In this document: in pieces, positions 36,784-46,470 of the stretch
How the letters are laid out: each line of letters begins with the position of its first letter
How positions within the stretch are numbered: position 1 is the stretch's first letter
Assembly (NCBI RefSeq): GCF_023631325.1
Contig: NZ_JALQDG010000011.1
Coordinates: 124,001 to 188,000 of the forward strand
Source of the DNA: Caballeronia sp. INDeC2
GTDB lineage: Bacteria; Pseudomonadota; Gammaproteobacteria; Burkholderiales; Burkholderiaceae
DNA length: 64,000 nt
Reading direction: 5' to 3'
The notes under the pieces: model-generated
Told to the model about the DNA's origin: nothing
The model's input: the letters and a program-made list of their open reading frames with translations, nothing else
Database searches by the model: none
Made by a program: the position numbers and the translations under genes

Positions 36784-37950
36784 ATGGGCGTAGCCGGCAA
36801 GCATTACCCTCATCACGTGAACCCTCAGCAGGACAACGCTGACACACCTGACACGGCAAAGCCTTCCGATGAGCGCGTACGTCGGCAATCGTGGTTCGGC
36901 CATTTGCTGAACCGCCCTGAATTCGCGGCGATATCGGGCACCGTGCTCGTGTTTATCATCTTCGGTTTCGGCGCGGGCTCGTCGGGCATGTTCAACCTCG
37001 ACGGCGTCATGAACTGGTCGCAGGTCGCCGCCTATCTCGGGCTGCTCGCGGTCGGCGCGTGTCTCTTGATGATCGCGGGCGAGTTCGACTTGTCCATCGG
37101 TTCGATGATCGGTTTCGCGGGCATGATGGTCGCGTTGCCTTCGGTCTACTTTCACTGGCCGTTGTCGATTTCGATTCTCTTCGCGTTCGTCATGTCGATG
37201 CTGCTCGGCGCACTGAACGGCTATCTCGTGATGCGAACGCGCCTGCCGTCGTTCATCGTCACGCTCGCGTTCCTGTTCATCCTGCGCGGCCTGACCCTCG
37301 CGCTGTCGATCATGTTCGCGGACCGCACCATCATCTCAGGCGTGGGCGATCTCGCGCAGGCCGATCCGATCGCCAACACGCTCTTTCATGGCGTCGCGCT
37401 GCACGGCATGTTCACGTGGCTCGCGCACATGGGCATCGGCAAGCTGCTCGATAGCGGCGAGCCGCTCGTGCCCGGCATTCCGAAGGTCATCATCTGGTGG
37501 CTCGTGCTCGCGGCGATCGGCGCGTTCGTGCTCGCCAAGACGCGCTACGGCAACTGGATTCTCGCGGTCGGCGGCGATGCTAACGCCGCGAAGAACGTCG
37601 GCGTGCCGGTGAAGCGCGTGAAGATATCGCTCTTCGTGCTGACCGCGTTCTGCTCGTGCCTGTTCGCCGTGCTGCAAGTGTGCGACATCGGTTCCGCGGC
37701 GGCCGACCGCGGTCTGCAAAAGGAATTCGAAGCGATCATCGCGGCGGTCATCGGCGGCACGCTGCTGACGGGCGGTTACGGCTCGGTGGTCGGCGCATGC
37801 TTCGGCGCGCTGATCTTCGGTGTCGTGCAGATCGGCATCACCTATACGAACGTGAGTTCGGACTGGTTCCGCGTGTTCCTCGGCGTAATGCTGCTGATCG
37901 CCGTGCTCTTCAACCACTACGTGCGCCGCCGCGTCTCGCAGGCTCAATGA
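36784..37950 (+). CDS. Inositol/sugar ABC transporter permease (RbsC family)
   Basis: A 388-residue inner-membrane permease with an N-terminal cytosolic leader of ~45 polar residues and about nine to ten membrane helices. The RbsC-type signatures are visible: [41 protein letters not shown], the EAA-like loop [24 protein letters not shown] and [23 protein letters not shown]. It forms the membrane channel of the transporter encoded by the flanking genes. The ATPase gene begins 13 bases downstream. Confidence 0.92.
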   Translation: MGVAGKHYPHHVNPQQDNADTPDTAKPSDERVRRQSWFGHLLNRPEFAAISGTVLVFIIFGFGAGSSGMFNLDGVMNWSQVAAYLGLLAVGACLLMIAGEFDLSIGSMIGFAGMMVALPSVYFHWPLSISILFAFVMSMLLGALNGYLVMRTRLPSFIVTLAFLFILRGLTLALSIMFADRTIISGVGDLAQADPIANTLFHGVALHGMFTWLAHMGIGKLLDSGEPLVPGIPKVIIWWLVLAAIGAFVLAKTRYGNWILAVGGDANAAKNVGVPVKRVKISLFVLTAFCSCLFAVLQVCDIGSAAADRGLQKEFEAIIAAVIGGTLLTGGYGSVVGACFGALIFGVVQIGITYTNVSSDWFRVFLGVMLLIAVLFNHYVRRRVSQAQ

Positions 37951-37963
37951 GAGGAGAACCGAC

Positions 37964-38752
37964 ATGAACGACGACAACATCCTCGCACTCGAGAACGTCA
38001 GCAAGTTTTTCGGCAAGGTAATCGCGCTCAACGGCGTCACGTTGCGGCTCAAGCGCGGCGAAGTGCATTGCCTGCTCGGCGATAACGGCGCGGGCAAGTC
38101 CACGCTCATCAAGACGCTGGCCGGCGTGCATACGCCCTCTTCCGGCGACTATCTCGTCGATGGCAAGCCGGTCCATTTCGATTCGCCGAAGGAAGCGCTG
38201 GATCTCGGCATCGCGACGGTGTATCAGGATCTCGCGCTCGTGCCGCTGCTCTCCGTCGCGCGCAATTTCTTCATGGGACGCGAGCCGCAGAAGAAGCGCT
38301 TCGGTTTCATCAACGTGATGGACCTCGATCTCGCCGCCGAAACCTCGCGCGCCAAGCTCGCGGAAATGGGCATCAGCGTGCGCGATCCGCATCAGCCCAT
38401 CGGCACGATGTCCGGCGGCGAGAAGCAATGCCTCGCGATCGCGCGTGCGATCCACTTCGGCGCACGCGTGCTGATCCTGGACGAACCGACAGCCGCGCTC
38501 GGCGTGAAGCAGAGCTTCAACGTGCTCAAGCTGATCCACAAGGCGCGCGAAAAAGGCATCTCGGTGATCTTCATCACGCACAACGTGCATCACGCGTATC
38601 CGATCGGCGATTCGTTCACGCTGCTCAATCGCGGCCGCTCGATGGGCACGTACACGAAGGACACCATCAGCAAGAACGAAGTGCTCGACATGATGGCGGG
38701 CGGCGCGGAAATGCAGCAGATGATGACTGAACTCGAAGGCGCGACGATCTGA
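37964..38752 (+). CDS. Inositol/sugar ABC transporter ATP-binding protein
   Basis: A 262-residue single-cassette ATPase. Walker A is GDNGAGKST (about residue 38), the Q-loop is in [14 protein letters not shown], the signature is MSGGEKQ, Walker B is [11 protein letters not shown] with the catalytic Glu, and the H-loop is FITHNVHH. Many sugar importers of the RbsA type have two fused cassettes; this one has a single cassette, as in the FrcA branch, and would homodimerise. Thirteen bases separate it from the permease and 12 from iolC. Confidence 0.92.
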   Translation: MNDDNILALENVSKFFGKVIALNGVTLRLKRGEVHCLLGDNGAGKSTLIKTLAGVHTPSSGDYLVDGKPVHFDSPKEALDLGIATVYQDLALVPLLSVARNFFMGREPQKKRFGFINVMDLDLAAETSRAKLAEMGISVRDPHQPIGTMSGGEKQCLAIARAIHFGARVLILDEPTAALGVKQSFNVLKLIHKAREKGISVIFITHNVHHAYPIGDSFTLLNRGRSMGTYTKDTISKNEVLDMMAGGAEMQQMMTELEGATI

Positions 38753-38764
38753 GGACACCAAGCC

Positions 38765-40759
38765 ATGCCAACACAAATTACCTCTCGCTTCGCGCCGGAT
38801 CGCACACGCGATATCGTGTGCCTCGGCCGCCTCGCCGTCGATCTCTACGCGCAGCAGGTCGGCGCGCGCCTCGAAGACGTATCGACGTTCGCGAAATATC
38901 TCGGCGGCTCGTCGGCGAACATCGCGTTCGGCTGCGCACGGCTCGGTCTCGCATCGTCGATGCTCGCGCGCGTCGGCAACGATCACATGGGGCGCTTTCT
39001 CACCGAGACTCTGGAACGCGAAGGCTGCGACGTGAGCCATGTGCGCATCGATCCCGAACGGCTCACCGCGCTCGTGCTGCTCGGCCTCGAAGATCGCGAC
39101 ACGTTCCCGCTCGTGTTCTATCGCGAGAACTGCGCGGACATGGCCGTCGACGAAGCCGATTTCGACGAAGCGTTTATCGCGTCGTCGAAGGCGCTGCTCA
39201 TCACGGGCACACACTTCTCGACCGAGCAGGTGAACCGCACGAGCCGCCGCGCGCTCGACTATGCGCGGCGCAATAACGTGCGCACGATTCTCGACATCGA
39301 CTATCGGCCGGTGCTGTGGGGACTCGCGGGCAAGGCCGACGGCGAGACGCGCTTCGTCGCGAACGAAGGCGTCACCGCGCACTTGCAGCGCATTCTGCCG
39401 TTGATCGATCTCGTGATCGGCACGGAAGAAGAGTTTCGCATCGCGGGCGGCGAGGATCATTTGATCGATGCGCTCGCGATGGTCCGCAAAGTCACGGGCG
39501 CGACGCTCGTCGTGAAGCGCGGGCCGCTCGGCTGCTCGATCATCGAGGGTGCGGTGCCCGCTTCCATCGACGATGCGCCGATACACGGCGGCGTCGAAGT
39601 GGAAGTGCTCAACGTGCTCGGCGCGGGCGACGCGTTCGCGTCCGGTTTTCTCTCCGGCTGGCTGCGCGACGAACCGCTCGAAGCGTGCGCGCGCACGGCC
39701 AATGCATGCGGCGCGCTGGTCGTGTCGCGTCACGGCTGCGCGCCCGCGATGCCCACGCCCGCCGAACTGGATTACTTTCTCGCCGCGGCCAAGGCCGATC
39801 CCGCACGCATGCGCCGGCCGGATCGCGATGCGACGCTCGCACGCCTGCATCGCGTGAGCCCGAAGCGCAAGCAATGGGATGAAGTGCTCGGCTTCGCGTT
39901 CGATCATCGCAATCAGTTCTTCGATCTCGCGCAGCAGACGGGTGCGAGCGAAACGCGCATCGCGACTTTGAAGAACCTGTTCGTCGAAGCCGTCGCGCAG
40001 ACGGAGAAAGAACTCGCGCTCGAAGGACGCATCGGCGTGCTGATCGACGATCGCTACGGCCAGGATGCGTTGAACGCGGCGACGGGCCGCGGCTGGTGGA
40101 TCGGGCGTCCGGTCGAATTGCCCGGCTCGATGCCGCTCGTGTTCGATCACGGCCGCTCGATCGGCACGACGCTCGTGCAATGGCCGCGCGAGCAGGTCGC
40201 GAAGTGTCTCGTGCACTATCACCCCGATCATCCGCATGACGTGCGGCTCGAACAGGAAGCGCAGTTGCGCGCGCTCTACGATGCCGTGCAGGAAAGCGGC
40301 AACGAACTGCTGCTCGAAGTGATCGTGCCGAAGAACGGACCGCCTGTGGACGACGACACCGTGAATCGCGCGTTGAAGCGTCTCTACAACCTCGGCATCT
40401 ATCCTGAATGGTGGAAGCTCGAACCGATGAGCGCGAAGCAATGGCAGGCGATCGATGCGCTGATCGCCGAACGCGATCCGTATTGCCGCGGCGTCGTGCT
40501 GCTCGGGCTGTCGGCGGCCGTCGATCAGTTGCGCGACGGGTTCAAGGCGGCGGCAGCGTCGAAGACTTGCAAGGGCTTCACCGTCGGACGCACGATCTTT
40601 CACGAACCGAGCCATGCGTGGCTCGCAAACGAAATCGACGACCGCGAATTGATCGCGCGTGTGCGCCGCACGTTCGAGACCTTGATCGGCGCATGGCGTG
40701 ATGCGCGTGGAGCGTCGCATGTGGAAGATCGTCAGATCAAACAGGAGCAGGCCGCATGA
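38765..40759 (+). CDS. iolC: Bifunctional 5-dehydro-2-deoxygluconokinase / DUF2090 protein
   Basis: A 664-residue fusion. The N-terminal ~330 residues are a PfkB kinase (IVCLGRLAVDLYAQQVG, YLGGSSANIAFGCARLG, and the ATP-site NVLGAGDAFASGFLSGWL with the catalytic Asp), phosphorylating 5-dehydro-2-deoxy-gluconate. The C-terminal ~320 residues are DUF2090 (LGFAFDHRNQFFDLAQQTGA, IGVLIDDRYGQDALNAATG, YPEWWKLEP, VLLGLSAAV), a class I aldolase-like fold that may perform the following aldol cleavage (the IolJ step). The fusion is common in proteobacterial iol clusters. Its stop overlaps the iolD start (ATGA). Confidence 0.92.
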   Translation: MPTQITSRFAPDRTRDIVCLGRLAVDLYAQQVGARLEDVSTFAKYLGGSSANIAFGCARLGLASSMLARVGNDHMGRFLTETLEREGCDVSHVRIDPERLTALVLLGLEDRDTFPLVFYRENCADMAVDEADFDEAFIASSKALLITGTHFSTEQVNRTSRRALDYARRNNVRTILDIDYRPVLWGLAGKADGETRFVANEGVTAHLQRILPLIDLVIGTEEEFRIAGGEDHLIDALAMVRKVTGATLVVKRGPLGCSIIEGAVPASIDDAPIHGGVEVEVLNVLGAGDAFASGFLSGWLRDEPLEACARTANACGALVVSRHGCAPAMPTPAELDYFLAAAKADPARMRRPDRDATLARLHRVSPKRKQWDEVLGFAFDHRNQFFDLAQQTGASETRIATLKNLFVEAVAQTEKELALEGRIGVLIDDRYGQDALNAATGRGWWIGRPVELPGSMPLVFDHGRSIGTTLVQWPREQVAKCLVHYHPDHPHDVRLEQEAQLRALYDAVQESGNELLLEVIVPKNGPPVDDDTVNRALKRLYNLGIYPEWWKLEPMSAKQWQAIDALIAERDPYCRGVVLLGLSAAVDQLRDGFKAAAASKTCKGFTVGRTIFHEPSHAWLANEIDDRELIARVRRTFETLIGAWRDARGASHVEDRQIKQEQAA

Positions 40760-42639
40760 ACCAGCGTGCAACGCAAACTGAAACTGGCGTGAACGCCACC
40801 ATTCGACTGACCGCCGCACAGGCCGTCGTGCGCTATCTCGCGGCGCTTCGCACGGAACATGGCGAAGCGCTTTTCGGCGGCGTGTTCGCGATCTTCGGGC
40901 ACGGCAATGTCGCGGGCATGGGCGAGGCGCTGTATCGGCATCGCGATGAATTGCCGACGTATCGCGCGCACAACGAGCAGGCGATGGCGCATAGCGCGAT
41001 CGCCTATGCGAAGGCGCACATGCGCCGCCGCATGATGGCGGTGACGACGTCCATCGGTCCGGGCGCGACCAATCTCGTGACCGCCGCCGCGCTTGCGCAT
41101 GTGAACCGTCTGCCGGTGCTTCTGTTGCCCGGCGATATCTTCGTGTCGCGCGCGCCGGACCCGGTGCTGCAGCAAGTCGAGGACGCTCACGACGGCGGCG
41201 TATCCGCGAACGATGCGTTGAAAGCGGTCTCGCGATACTTCGATCGCATCGTGCATCCCGCGCAATTGCTGAGCGCATTGCCGCGCGCGATTCGCGTGCT
41301 CACCGATGCGGCGCTGTGCGGCCCCGTCACGCTCGCGCTGCCGCAAGACGTGCAGGCGATGGCGTATGACTATCCGGCGTCGTTCTTCGCGCCGCCGGTC
41401 GTCGAGTTTCATGCGCCCGCGCCGGTTCCGCGCGAGATCGAACGCGCCGCCGCGATGTTGCGCGAAGCACGCGAGCCGATGATCGTATCGGGCGGCGGCG
41501 TGCTGTACGGACTCGCGGCCGATGCGCTGCGCACGTTCGCGCACAAACACGGCATTCCGGTTGCGGAAACGCAGGCGGGCAAAGGCGCGCTTGCGTGGGA
41601 CGATGCGTTGAACGTCGGCGGCATCGGCGTGACGGGCGCATCGGGCGCAAACGAACTCGCCCATGCGAGCGATTGCGTGCTCGCCGTCGGCACGCGCTTG
41701 CAGGATTTCACGACCGGATCGAACACGCTCTTCGCGCAGGCTCGGCTCGTCGCGATCAATGCCAATCCGTTCGATGCCTTGAAGCAGAACGCCGTCGCCC
41801 TGCAGGCGGATGCGCGCGTCGCGCTCGATGCGCTATCGGCTGCGCTCGGCGACTGGCGCGCATCGCCCCAATGGACGACGCGTGCGCATCGGCTCGCGAA
41901 CGAATGGCGCGAGACCGTCGCTCACGTGACGAACACGCCTGTCGCGGATGGCATGTTGCCGCGCGAAGCCGATGTCATCGGCGCGGTGCAGCGTTCGGAC
42001 GATGAGTCGCCTGCGAACGATATCGTCGTGTGCGCGGCCGGCACCCTGCCCGCCGATTTGCAGAAGCTCTGGCGCACGGGACGGCCGGGTGGCTATCACG
42101 TCGAGTATGGCTATTCGTGCATGGGCTACGAGATTGCGGGCGGGCTGGGCGTGAAGCTCGCGCGGCCCGAGCGCGAGGTGATCGTGATCGTCGGCGATGG
42201 CAGCTATCTGATGATGAATAGCGAACTCGCCAGCTCCGTGATGCTGGGCGCGAAGTTGATCGTGGTACTGCTCGACAATCGCGGGTTCGGTTGCATCAAT
42301 CGATTGCAGCGGGCTTGTGGGGGGGCGCCGTTCAACAATCTCATCGATAACTGCAGGCAAGGCGCGCCCGGTGCGCCTGAGATCGATTTCGCGATGCATG
42401 CGCGGGCGCTTGGGGCGTTGTCGGAGCATGTGTCTGGCATCGATGAATTGCAAGACGCGATGACACGCGCGCGGGCGGCGGATCGAAGCTATCTGATTTC
42501 GATCGATACCGATCCGGCTCGGCCTACCGAAGAAGGCGGATGGTGGTGGGAAGTCGCCGTGCCGGAAGTATCGGACCGCGCGGCGGTCGTCGTTGCTCGT
42601 GAGGCTTATGAGCGGGCGCTTGAGGCTAGGGGACTTTAA
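40756..42639 (+). CDS. iolD: 3D-(3,5/4)-trihydroxycyclohexane-1,2-dione acylhydrolase (ThDP-dependent)
   Basis: A 627-residue thiamine-diphosphate enzyme that hydrolyses the ring C-C bond of trihydroxycyclohexanedione to 5-deoxy-glucuronate. Visible: IFGHGNVAGMGEAL, the activating Glu in YRAHNEQAMAHSAIAYAK, a central NAD/FAD-like domain, and the ThDP/Mg motif GDGSYLMMNSEL. Third-codon usage becomes noticeably less biased near the 3' end (about 42280-42639). ATG overlaps the iolC stop. The usual next gene, iolE, is displaced by a ~600-bp repeat element that begins about 20-30 bases after the stop. Confidence 0.93.
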   Translation: MNQRATQTETGVNATIRLTAAQAVVRYLAALRTEHGEALFGGVFAIFGHGNVAGMGEALYRHRDELPTYRAHNEQAMAHSAIAYAKAHMRRRMMAVTTSIGPGATNLVTAAALAHVNRLPVLLLPGDIFVSRAPDPVLQQVEDAHDGGVSANDALKAVSRYFDRIVHPAQLLSALPRAIRVLTDAALCGPVTLALPQDVQAMAYDYPASFFAPPVVEFHAPAPVPREIERAAAMLREAREPMIVSGGGVLYGLAADALRTFAHKHGIPVAETQAGKGALAWDDALNVGGIGVTGASGANELAHASDCVLAVGTRLQDFTTGSNTLFAQARLVAINANPFDALKQNAVALQADARVALDALSAALGDWRASPQWTTRAHRLANEWRETVAHVTNTPVADGMLPREADVIGAVQRSDDESPANDIVVCAAGTLPADLQKLWRTGRPGGYHVEYGYSCMGYEIAGGLGVKLARPEREVIVIVGDGSYLMMNSELASSVMLGAKLIVVLLDNRGFGCINRLQRACGGAPFNNLIDNCRQGAPGAPEIDFAMHARALGALSEHVSGIDELQDAMTRARAADRSYLISIDTDPARPTEEGGWWWEVAVPEVSDRAAVVVAREAYERALEARGL

Positions 42640-43329
42640 GGGGTTTTTCGTGGAAGCCTGCTTTGTTGTTGGTTTATTAGCGTTGCCCCTGTGCGGGGCG
42701 GCAGTCACTTTCTTTGCTGCTGCAAAGAAAGTAACCAAAGAAAGCAGCTCCACACGCCCGCGGTCACACGCAGTTTGGCCATGCTTGCCAGCCGGTCGTG
42801 GGCTGCCTAAGTGTCGCCCTCACAGGTCCAACCGCGCTTGGATCGCGCACGGTCTGACAAGCTAGTTGTTCAAACGCGCTGGTTCAGCACAAAACAGCGC
42901 CGGCACAGCGCTACGCGCTGCCGCTGGGTTTGCAACGAAAACCAACGAATTACCAATGCAGCGAGATAGAGCCGTTAGCAAAAAGAGTACGGGCAGACCC
43001 GATGGACCGGTCAGCCGCGAAGCGGGCTGGAGCCATTTGGTGCTGAACCGCTCCGCTGTGCGATGCGCGGTGACAGACCGTGCGCGAGCCAAGCCCGATT
43101 AGTCTTGTGGGGGCGACACTTAGGTAGCCCACGATCACCTGGCAAGCATGGCCAAACTGCGTGTGACCGCGGGCGTCTCGAGCTGCTTTCTTTGGTTACT
43201 TTCTTTGCAGCAGCAAAGAAAGTGACTGCCGCCCCGCATAGGGGCAGTGCTAATAAACCAACACCAATACGGGATCCAGCGAAAGCAAAAGCAAAAAACC
43301 CAGGCAAACGAAAACCCGAGGACCAAACC
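42640..43329. other. 690-base non-coding gap between iolD and iolE
   Basis: The gap is almost entirely filled by the inverted-repeat element described at 42664-43268. Frames in it that encode strings such as FFAAAKKVTKES arise from the repeat arms and occur in both orientations, so they are not taken as genes. The iolE ribosome-binding site (GAGGA, 43318-43322) lies outside the right arm. Confidence 0.75.
42664..43268. repeat. ~600-bp imperfect inverted-repeat element
   Basis: The left arm (about 42664-42862) and the right arm (about 43075-43268) are near-exact reverse complements over ~190 bases, including the stretches CAGTCACTTTCTTTGCTGCT, GGTCACACGCAGTTTGGCCA and CTAAGTGTCGCCC. The inner ~210 bases retain weaker inverted similarity (GGTTCAGCAC). 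Each outer end carries a small hairpin around TTGCCCCTGTGCGGGGCGGCA. No transposase frame is present. The same terminal motif appears in a miniature copy at 51673-51757, so this belongs to a dispersed family. Confidence 0.88.
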
Positions 43330-44232
43330 ATGCCCATAAACGTACGCATAGGCATAAACCCACTGTCGTGGATGAACGACGACCTGCCCTCGCTCGGCGG
43401 AGAGACCCCTCTGTCTACCGCACTAAGCGAAGGAAAACAGATCGGCTACGAAGGTTTTGAACTAGGCAACAAGTTCCCTCGCGAACCGCAAGCGCTCAAG
43501 ACGCTGCTCGCCCAATACGATCTCGCCCTCGTATCCGGCTGGTACTCAGGCAGGCTCGCCGAGCGCACCGCCGAGGAGGAAATCGAAGCCGTAGGCCCGC
43601 ACCTCGATCTGCTCGCAAAAAACGGCGCAACCGTGATGGTCTACGGCGAAGTGGCGCATTCGATCCAGGGCGCGCCGCGTCCGCTCTACCAACGTCCGCG
43701 CTTCTTCTCCGATGCACAATGGAACGAATACGCCGAGCGCCTGAACCGCTTCGCCGAATTCACGCTCACACGCGGCGTGCGCGTCGCCTATCATCATCAC
43801 ATGGGCGCGTATGTCGAAACGCCCGCGGACGTCGATCGCCTGATGGCCCTGACCAGCGATGCAGTCGGTCTGCTCTTCGACGCGGGACACATCACGTTCG
43901 CGGGCGGCGATGCGCTCTGCGTGCTGCAAAAACACATCGCCCGCGTGTGTCATGTGCATTGCAAGGACGTGCGCCCGGACATCGTGAAGCTCGCGCGCAA
44001 TCGCAACTGGAGTTTTCTCGATGCGGTCATCAACGGCGCGTTCTCCGTGCCGGGCGATGGCTGCGTGGACTATCCGGGCATCATCGCGTGTCTTGCGCAG
44101 CATGATTACGACGGCTGGCTCGTCGTGGAAGCGGAACAGGATCCGGTGATCGCGCCGAGCTATGCGTATGCCGACAAGGGCTATCGCACGCTGCGCGCGC
44201 TCGTCGACGGAACATTCAAGGAGGCGGCATGA
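43330..44232 (+). CDS. iolE: 2-keto-myo-inositol dehydratase (inosose dehydratase)
   Basis: A 300-residue TIM-barrel enzyme of the xylose-isomerase-like superfamily that dehydrates scyllo-inosose to trihydroxycyclohexanedione. Start IGINPLSWMNDDLPSLGG is the IolE signature; metal-site residues appear in YHHHMGAYVET, LLFDAGHITFAGGD, VCHVHCKDVRPDI and LVVEAEQDP. The frame is open for 89 codons upstream through the repeat arm, but ATG 43330 is the family start with a GAGGA site. Its stop overlaps iolB (ATGA). Confidence 0.92.
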   Translation: MPINVRIGINPLSWMNDDLPSLGGETPLSTALSEGKQIGYEGFELGNKFPREPQALKTLLAQYDLALVSGWYSGRLAERTAEEEIEAVGPHLDLLAKNGATVMVYGEVAHSIQGAPRPLYQRPRFFSDAQWNEYAERLNRFAEFTLTRGVRVAYHHHMGAYVETPADVDRLMALTSDAVGLLFDAGHITFAGGDALCVLQKHIARVCHVHCKDVRPDIVKLARNRNWSFLDAVINGAFSVPGDGCVDYPGIIACLAQHDYDGWLVVEAEQDPVIAPSYAYADKGYRTLRALVDGTFKEAA

Positions 44233-45041
44233 GCCTGCTGGTGAAAGCATCGCGCGAAGGACAAACCATCGCGCGCGTCACGCCCGATTCCGCGGGCTGG
44301 AAGCATGTCGGGTTCGCGGCGTATCGCCTGAACGCGGGCGATGTCGTGCATGTGTACGACGCGGATCGCGAAAGCTGCATCGTCGTGTTGACGGGCACCG
44401 TGAGCGTCGAGGCGGGCGACGAGCATTATCAGTCGATCGGTTCGCGCGACAGCGTGTTCGAAGACGCGGCGCCCTATGCGGTCTATGTGCCGCCGAAGCT
44501 CGCGGCGATCGTGCGTGCGGAGCGCGATGCGGAAATCGGCGTAGCGAGCGCGCCCGCGAAGGGCGAGTTCCCGCCGCGGCTGATCGAGCCATCGCAGATG
44601 AAGCGCTCGACGCGCGGCAAAAACGCGAATACGCGCTACGTGTGCGACATTCTTCCGCAAACGGAAGCGGCCGAGTCCTTGCTCGTGGTCGAAGTGCGCA
44701 CGCCGGGCGGTCATGCGTCGAGCTATCCGCCGCACAAGCACGATCAGGACAACGTGCCCGTCGAGAGTTCGCTCGAAGAGACGTATTACCATCGATTGAA
44801 TCCGCCGCAAGGCTTTGCGTTTCAGCGCGTCTATACCGACGAGCGCGATCTCGACGAAACCATGGCCGTCGAAAATCACGATGTCGTGATGGTCCCGCGC
44901 GGATATCATCCGGTGGTCGTGCCGTATGGCTACGACAACTACTATCTGAACGTGATGGCGGGCAGCAAGCGCACGTGGCACTTCAAGAACGATCCGAAGC
45001 ATGAGTGGATCGTGGAGAGGGATAGCAAGGCGTCGACCTAG
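44229..45041 (+). CDS. iolB: 5-deoxy-glucuronate isomerase
   Basis: A 270-residue bicupin that converts 5-deoxy-glucuronate to 5-dehydro-2-deoxygluconate. The second cupin carries the metal ligands in GGHASSYPPHKHDQDNVPVE, with EETYYHRLNPPQGFAFQRVY and RGYHPVVVPYGYDNYYLNVMAG further on. It is the last gene of the rightward iol arm; its stop overlaps by 4 bases the stop of the convergent livF, so no terminator separates the two operons. Confidence 0.93.
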   Translation: MSLLVKASREGQTIARVTPDSAGWKHVGFAAYRLNAGDVVHVYDADRESCIVVLTGTVSVEAGDEHYQSIGSRDSVFEDAAPYAVYVPPKLAAIVRAERDAEIGVASAPAKGEFPPRLIEPSQMKRSTRGKNANTRYVCDILPQTEAAESLLVVEVRTPGGHASSYPPHKHDQDNVPVESSLEETYYHRLNPPQGFAFQRVYTDERDLDETMAVENHDVVMVPRGYHPVVVPYGYDNYYLNVMAGSKRTWHFKNDPKHEWIVERDSKAST

Positions 45042-45736
45042 CCGATGGAAAGCCATTCGCGCATGACCTGCTCGTTCTGAGCAAGCGCCGCGAACGCCCC
45101 ATCGAACTGAATCGCCCCATGCCCCATCACCGCGACGCGCGCATGGAGCATGCGCGCGATCGTCAATCTCTCTTCGATCAGCAGCATCGCCACACCGCGT
45201 TCGCGCAGCGCCGCGAGACACGCGGCCACTTGCGCGAGCACTTGCGGCGCGAGCCCTTCGCCGGGTTCGTCGATGACGACGAGCGACGGATCGCCCGTGA
45301 ACGTGCGTGCAAGCGCAAGCATTTGCTGTTCGCCGCCCGATAGCGCGCCCGCTTTCACCGACGCGCGTTCTTCGAGCACGGGAAACAGCCCATACGCGTC
45401 GCTCAGCGAAAAACGCGTGCCTTTCCTTTCACCGAGCAACAGGTTTTCACGCACGGTCAGCGCGGGAAACACGTCACGCGTTTCGGGCACGTAACCGATG
45501 CCGAGCCGCGCGATGCGATGCGGCCGCAGACCGACGAGATGGACATCGCCATAACGCATATCGCCCGCGCATCGCACGAGTCCCATGATCGCCTTCGCGA
45601 GCGTCGAACGCCCCGAGCCGTTGCGTCCGACGAGCGCGACCACTTCCCCTTCGCCGATGCGAAGATTCACGCCGTGCAGCACCTGCGCCGCGCCATACCA
45701 CGCACGCAGATTGTCGATGCGCAATGGCGCGCTCAT
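45038..45736 (-). CDS. livF: LivF-type ABC ATPase with altered Walker A (Lys to Arg)
   Basis: A 232-residue ATPase of the branched-chain amino-acid (HAAT) class. Walker A reads GRNGSGRST: the invariant Lys is replaced by Arg at residue 43 (codon at 45608-45610, CGT on the minus strand). The remainder is intact: VPETRDVFPALTVRENLLLG, signature LSGGEQQ, Walker B LVVIDEPGEGL, and the LLIEERLTIAR segment. Loss of this Lys normally impairs ATP hydrolysis, so this subunit may rely on LivG's site, tolerate Arg, or be non-functional. It is coupled to livG (ATGA). Confidence 0.88.
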   Translation of the reverse strand: MSAPLRIDNLRAWYGAAQVLHGVNLRIGEGEVVALVGRNGSGRSTLAKAIMGLVRCAGDMRYGDVHLVGLRPHRIARLGIGYVPETRDVFPALTVRENLLLGERKGTRFSLSDAYGLFPVLEERASVKAGALSGGEQQMLALARTFTGDPSLVVIDEPGEGLAPQVLAQVAACLAALRERGVAMLLIEERLTIARMLHARVAVMGHGAIQFDGAFAALAQNEQVMREWLSIG

Positions 45737-46470
45737 GTCGCGACTCCGCCGAGATAGGCTTCCCGCACATCGCGATTCGCACGTATCGCGGCAGGCGTGC
45801 CGGTCGCGATCACGCGCCCTCGCACGAGCACCGAGATTCGATCCGCGAGACTGAACACAGCGTCCATGTCATGCTCGATCACGAGCAGCGTGCGCCCTTC
45901 CGTCGTCGCGCGAATCAACGCGAGCGCACGCGTCGCTTCCGCGCGGTTCATGCCGGCAGTGGGTTCGTCGAGCAGGATGAGCGGCGCATCGGTCGCGAGC
46001 GCGATGCCGAGATCGAGCGCGCGTTGCTCCGCGTAGGTGAGGCGCGCGGCAAGTTCGCCGGCGCGTTCGGCCAGGCCAATGGCGTCGAGCATCGCGTGTG
46101 CGCGCGCATCGACTTTTCTCGAAGGCCGCCATCGGTCGATAAGGCGCGATGACGCCGCGCCGAGCGCCGCGCAACGCAGATTGTCGAGCACGGACAAACC
46201 CCCGAACACGCTCGTCGTCTGGAAGCTGCGCGCAAGCGTTCGGGACACACGCTGCGGCGGCTTGCCCGTGATGTCGATTCCGTTCGCGGCGATGCGTCCG
46301 TCATCCGGCCGCGCACGTCCCGAGATCAGATCGAAGAGGGTCGACTTGCCCGCGCCGTTCGGTCCGATGAGCGCGTGCCGTTCGCCGTGCGCGACGTGCA
46401 GATCGACGCCGCGCAATACCTGCGTCGCGCCGTAACGCCGGGTGACGCCGTGCAGTTCGAGCGCGTTCAT
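45733..46470 (-). CDS. livG: LivG-type ABC ATPase
   Basis: A 245-residue ATPase with a normal Walker A (GPNGAGKST, Lys 42), Q-loop SFQTTSVFGGLSVLDNL, the LivG-type signature LTYAEQRALDLG (usually LPYGEQR), Walker B LILLDEPTAGMN and the H-loop VIEHDMDAVFSLAD. It would pair with LivF under LivH-LivM. It starts within the livM end (ATGA overlap), and its stop overlaps the livF start. Confidence 0.9.
   Translation of the reverse strand: MNALELHGVTRRYGATQVLRGVDLHVAHGERHALIGPNGAGKSTLFDLISGRARPDDGRIAANGIDITGKPPQRVSRTLARSFQTTSVFGGLSVLDNLRCAALGAASSRLIDRWRPSRKVDARAHAMLDAIGLAERAGELAARLTYAEQRALDLGIALATDAPLILLDEPTAGMNRAEATRALALIRATTEGRTLLVIEHDMDAVFSLADRISVLVRGRVIATGTPAAIRANRDVREAYLGGVAT

Noticed and set aside
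43063..43329. 89-codon in-frame extension of iolE
   Set aside because: It consists of repeat-arm sequence and a Lys/Pro-rich run; the family start and the ribosome-binding site point to ATG 43330.
42593..43355. Frames in both directions encoding strings such as ALPLCGAAVTFFAAAKKVT
   Set aside because: They arise from both arms of the inverted repeat, have no start context and no family; they are common artefact peptides of this repeat type.
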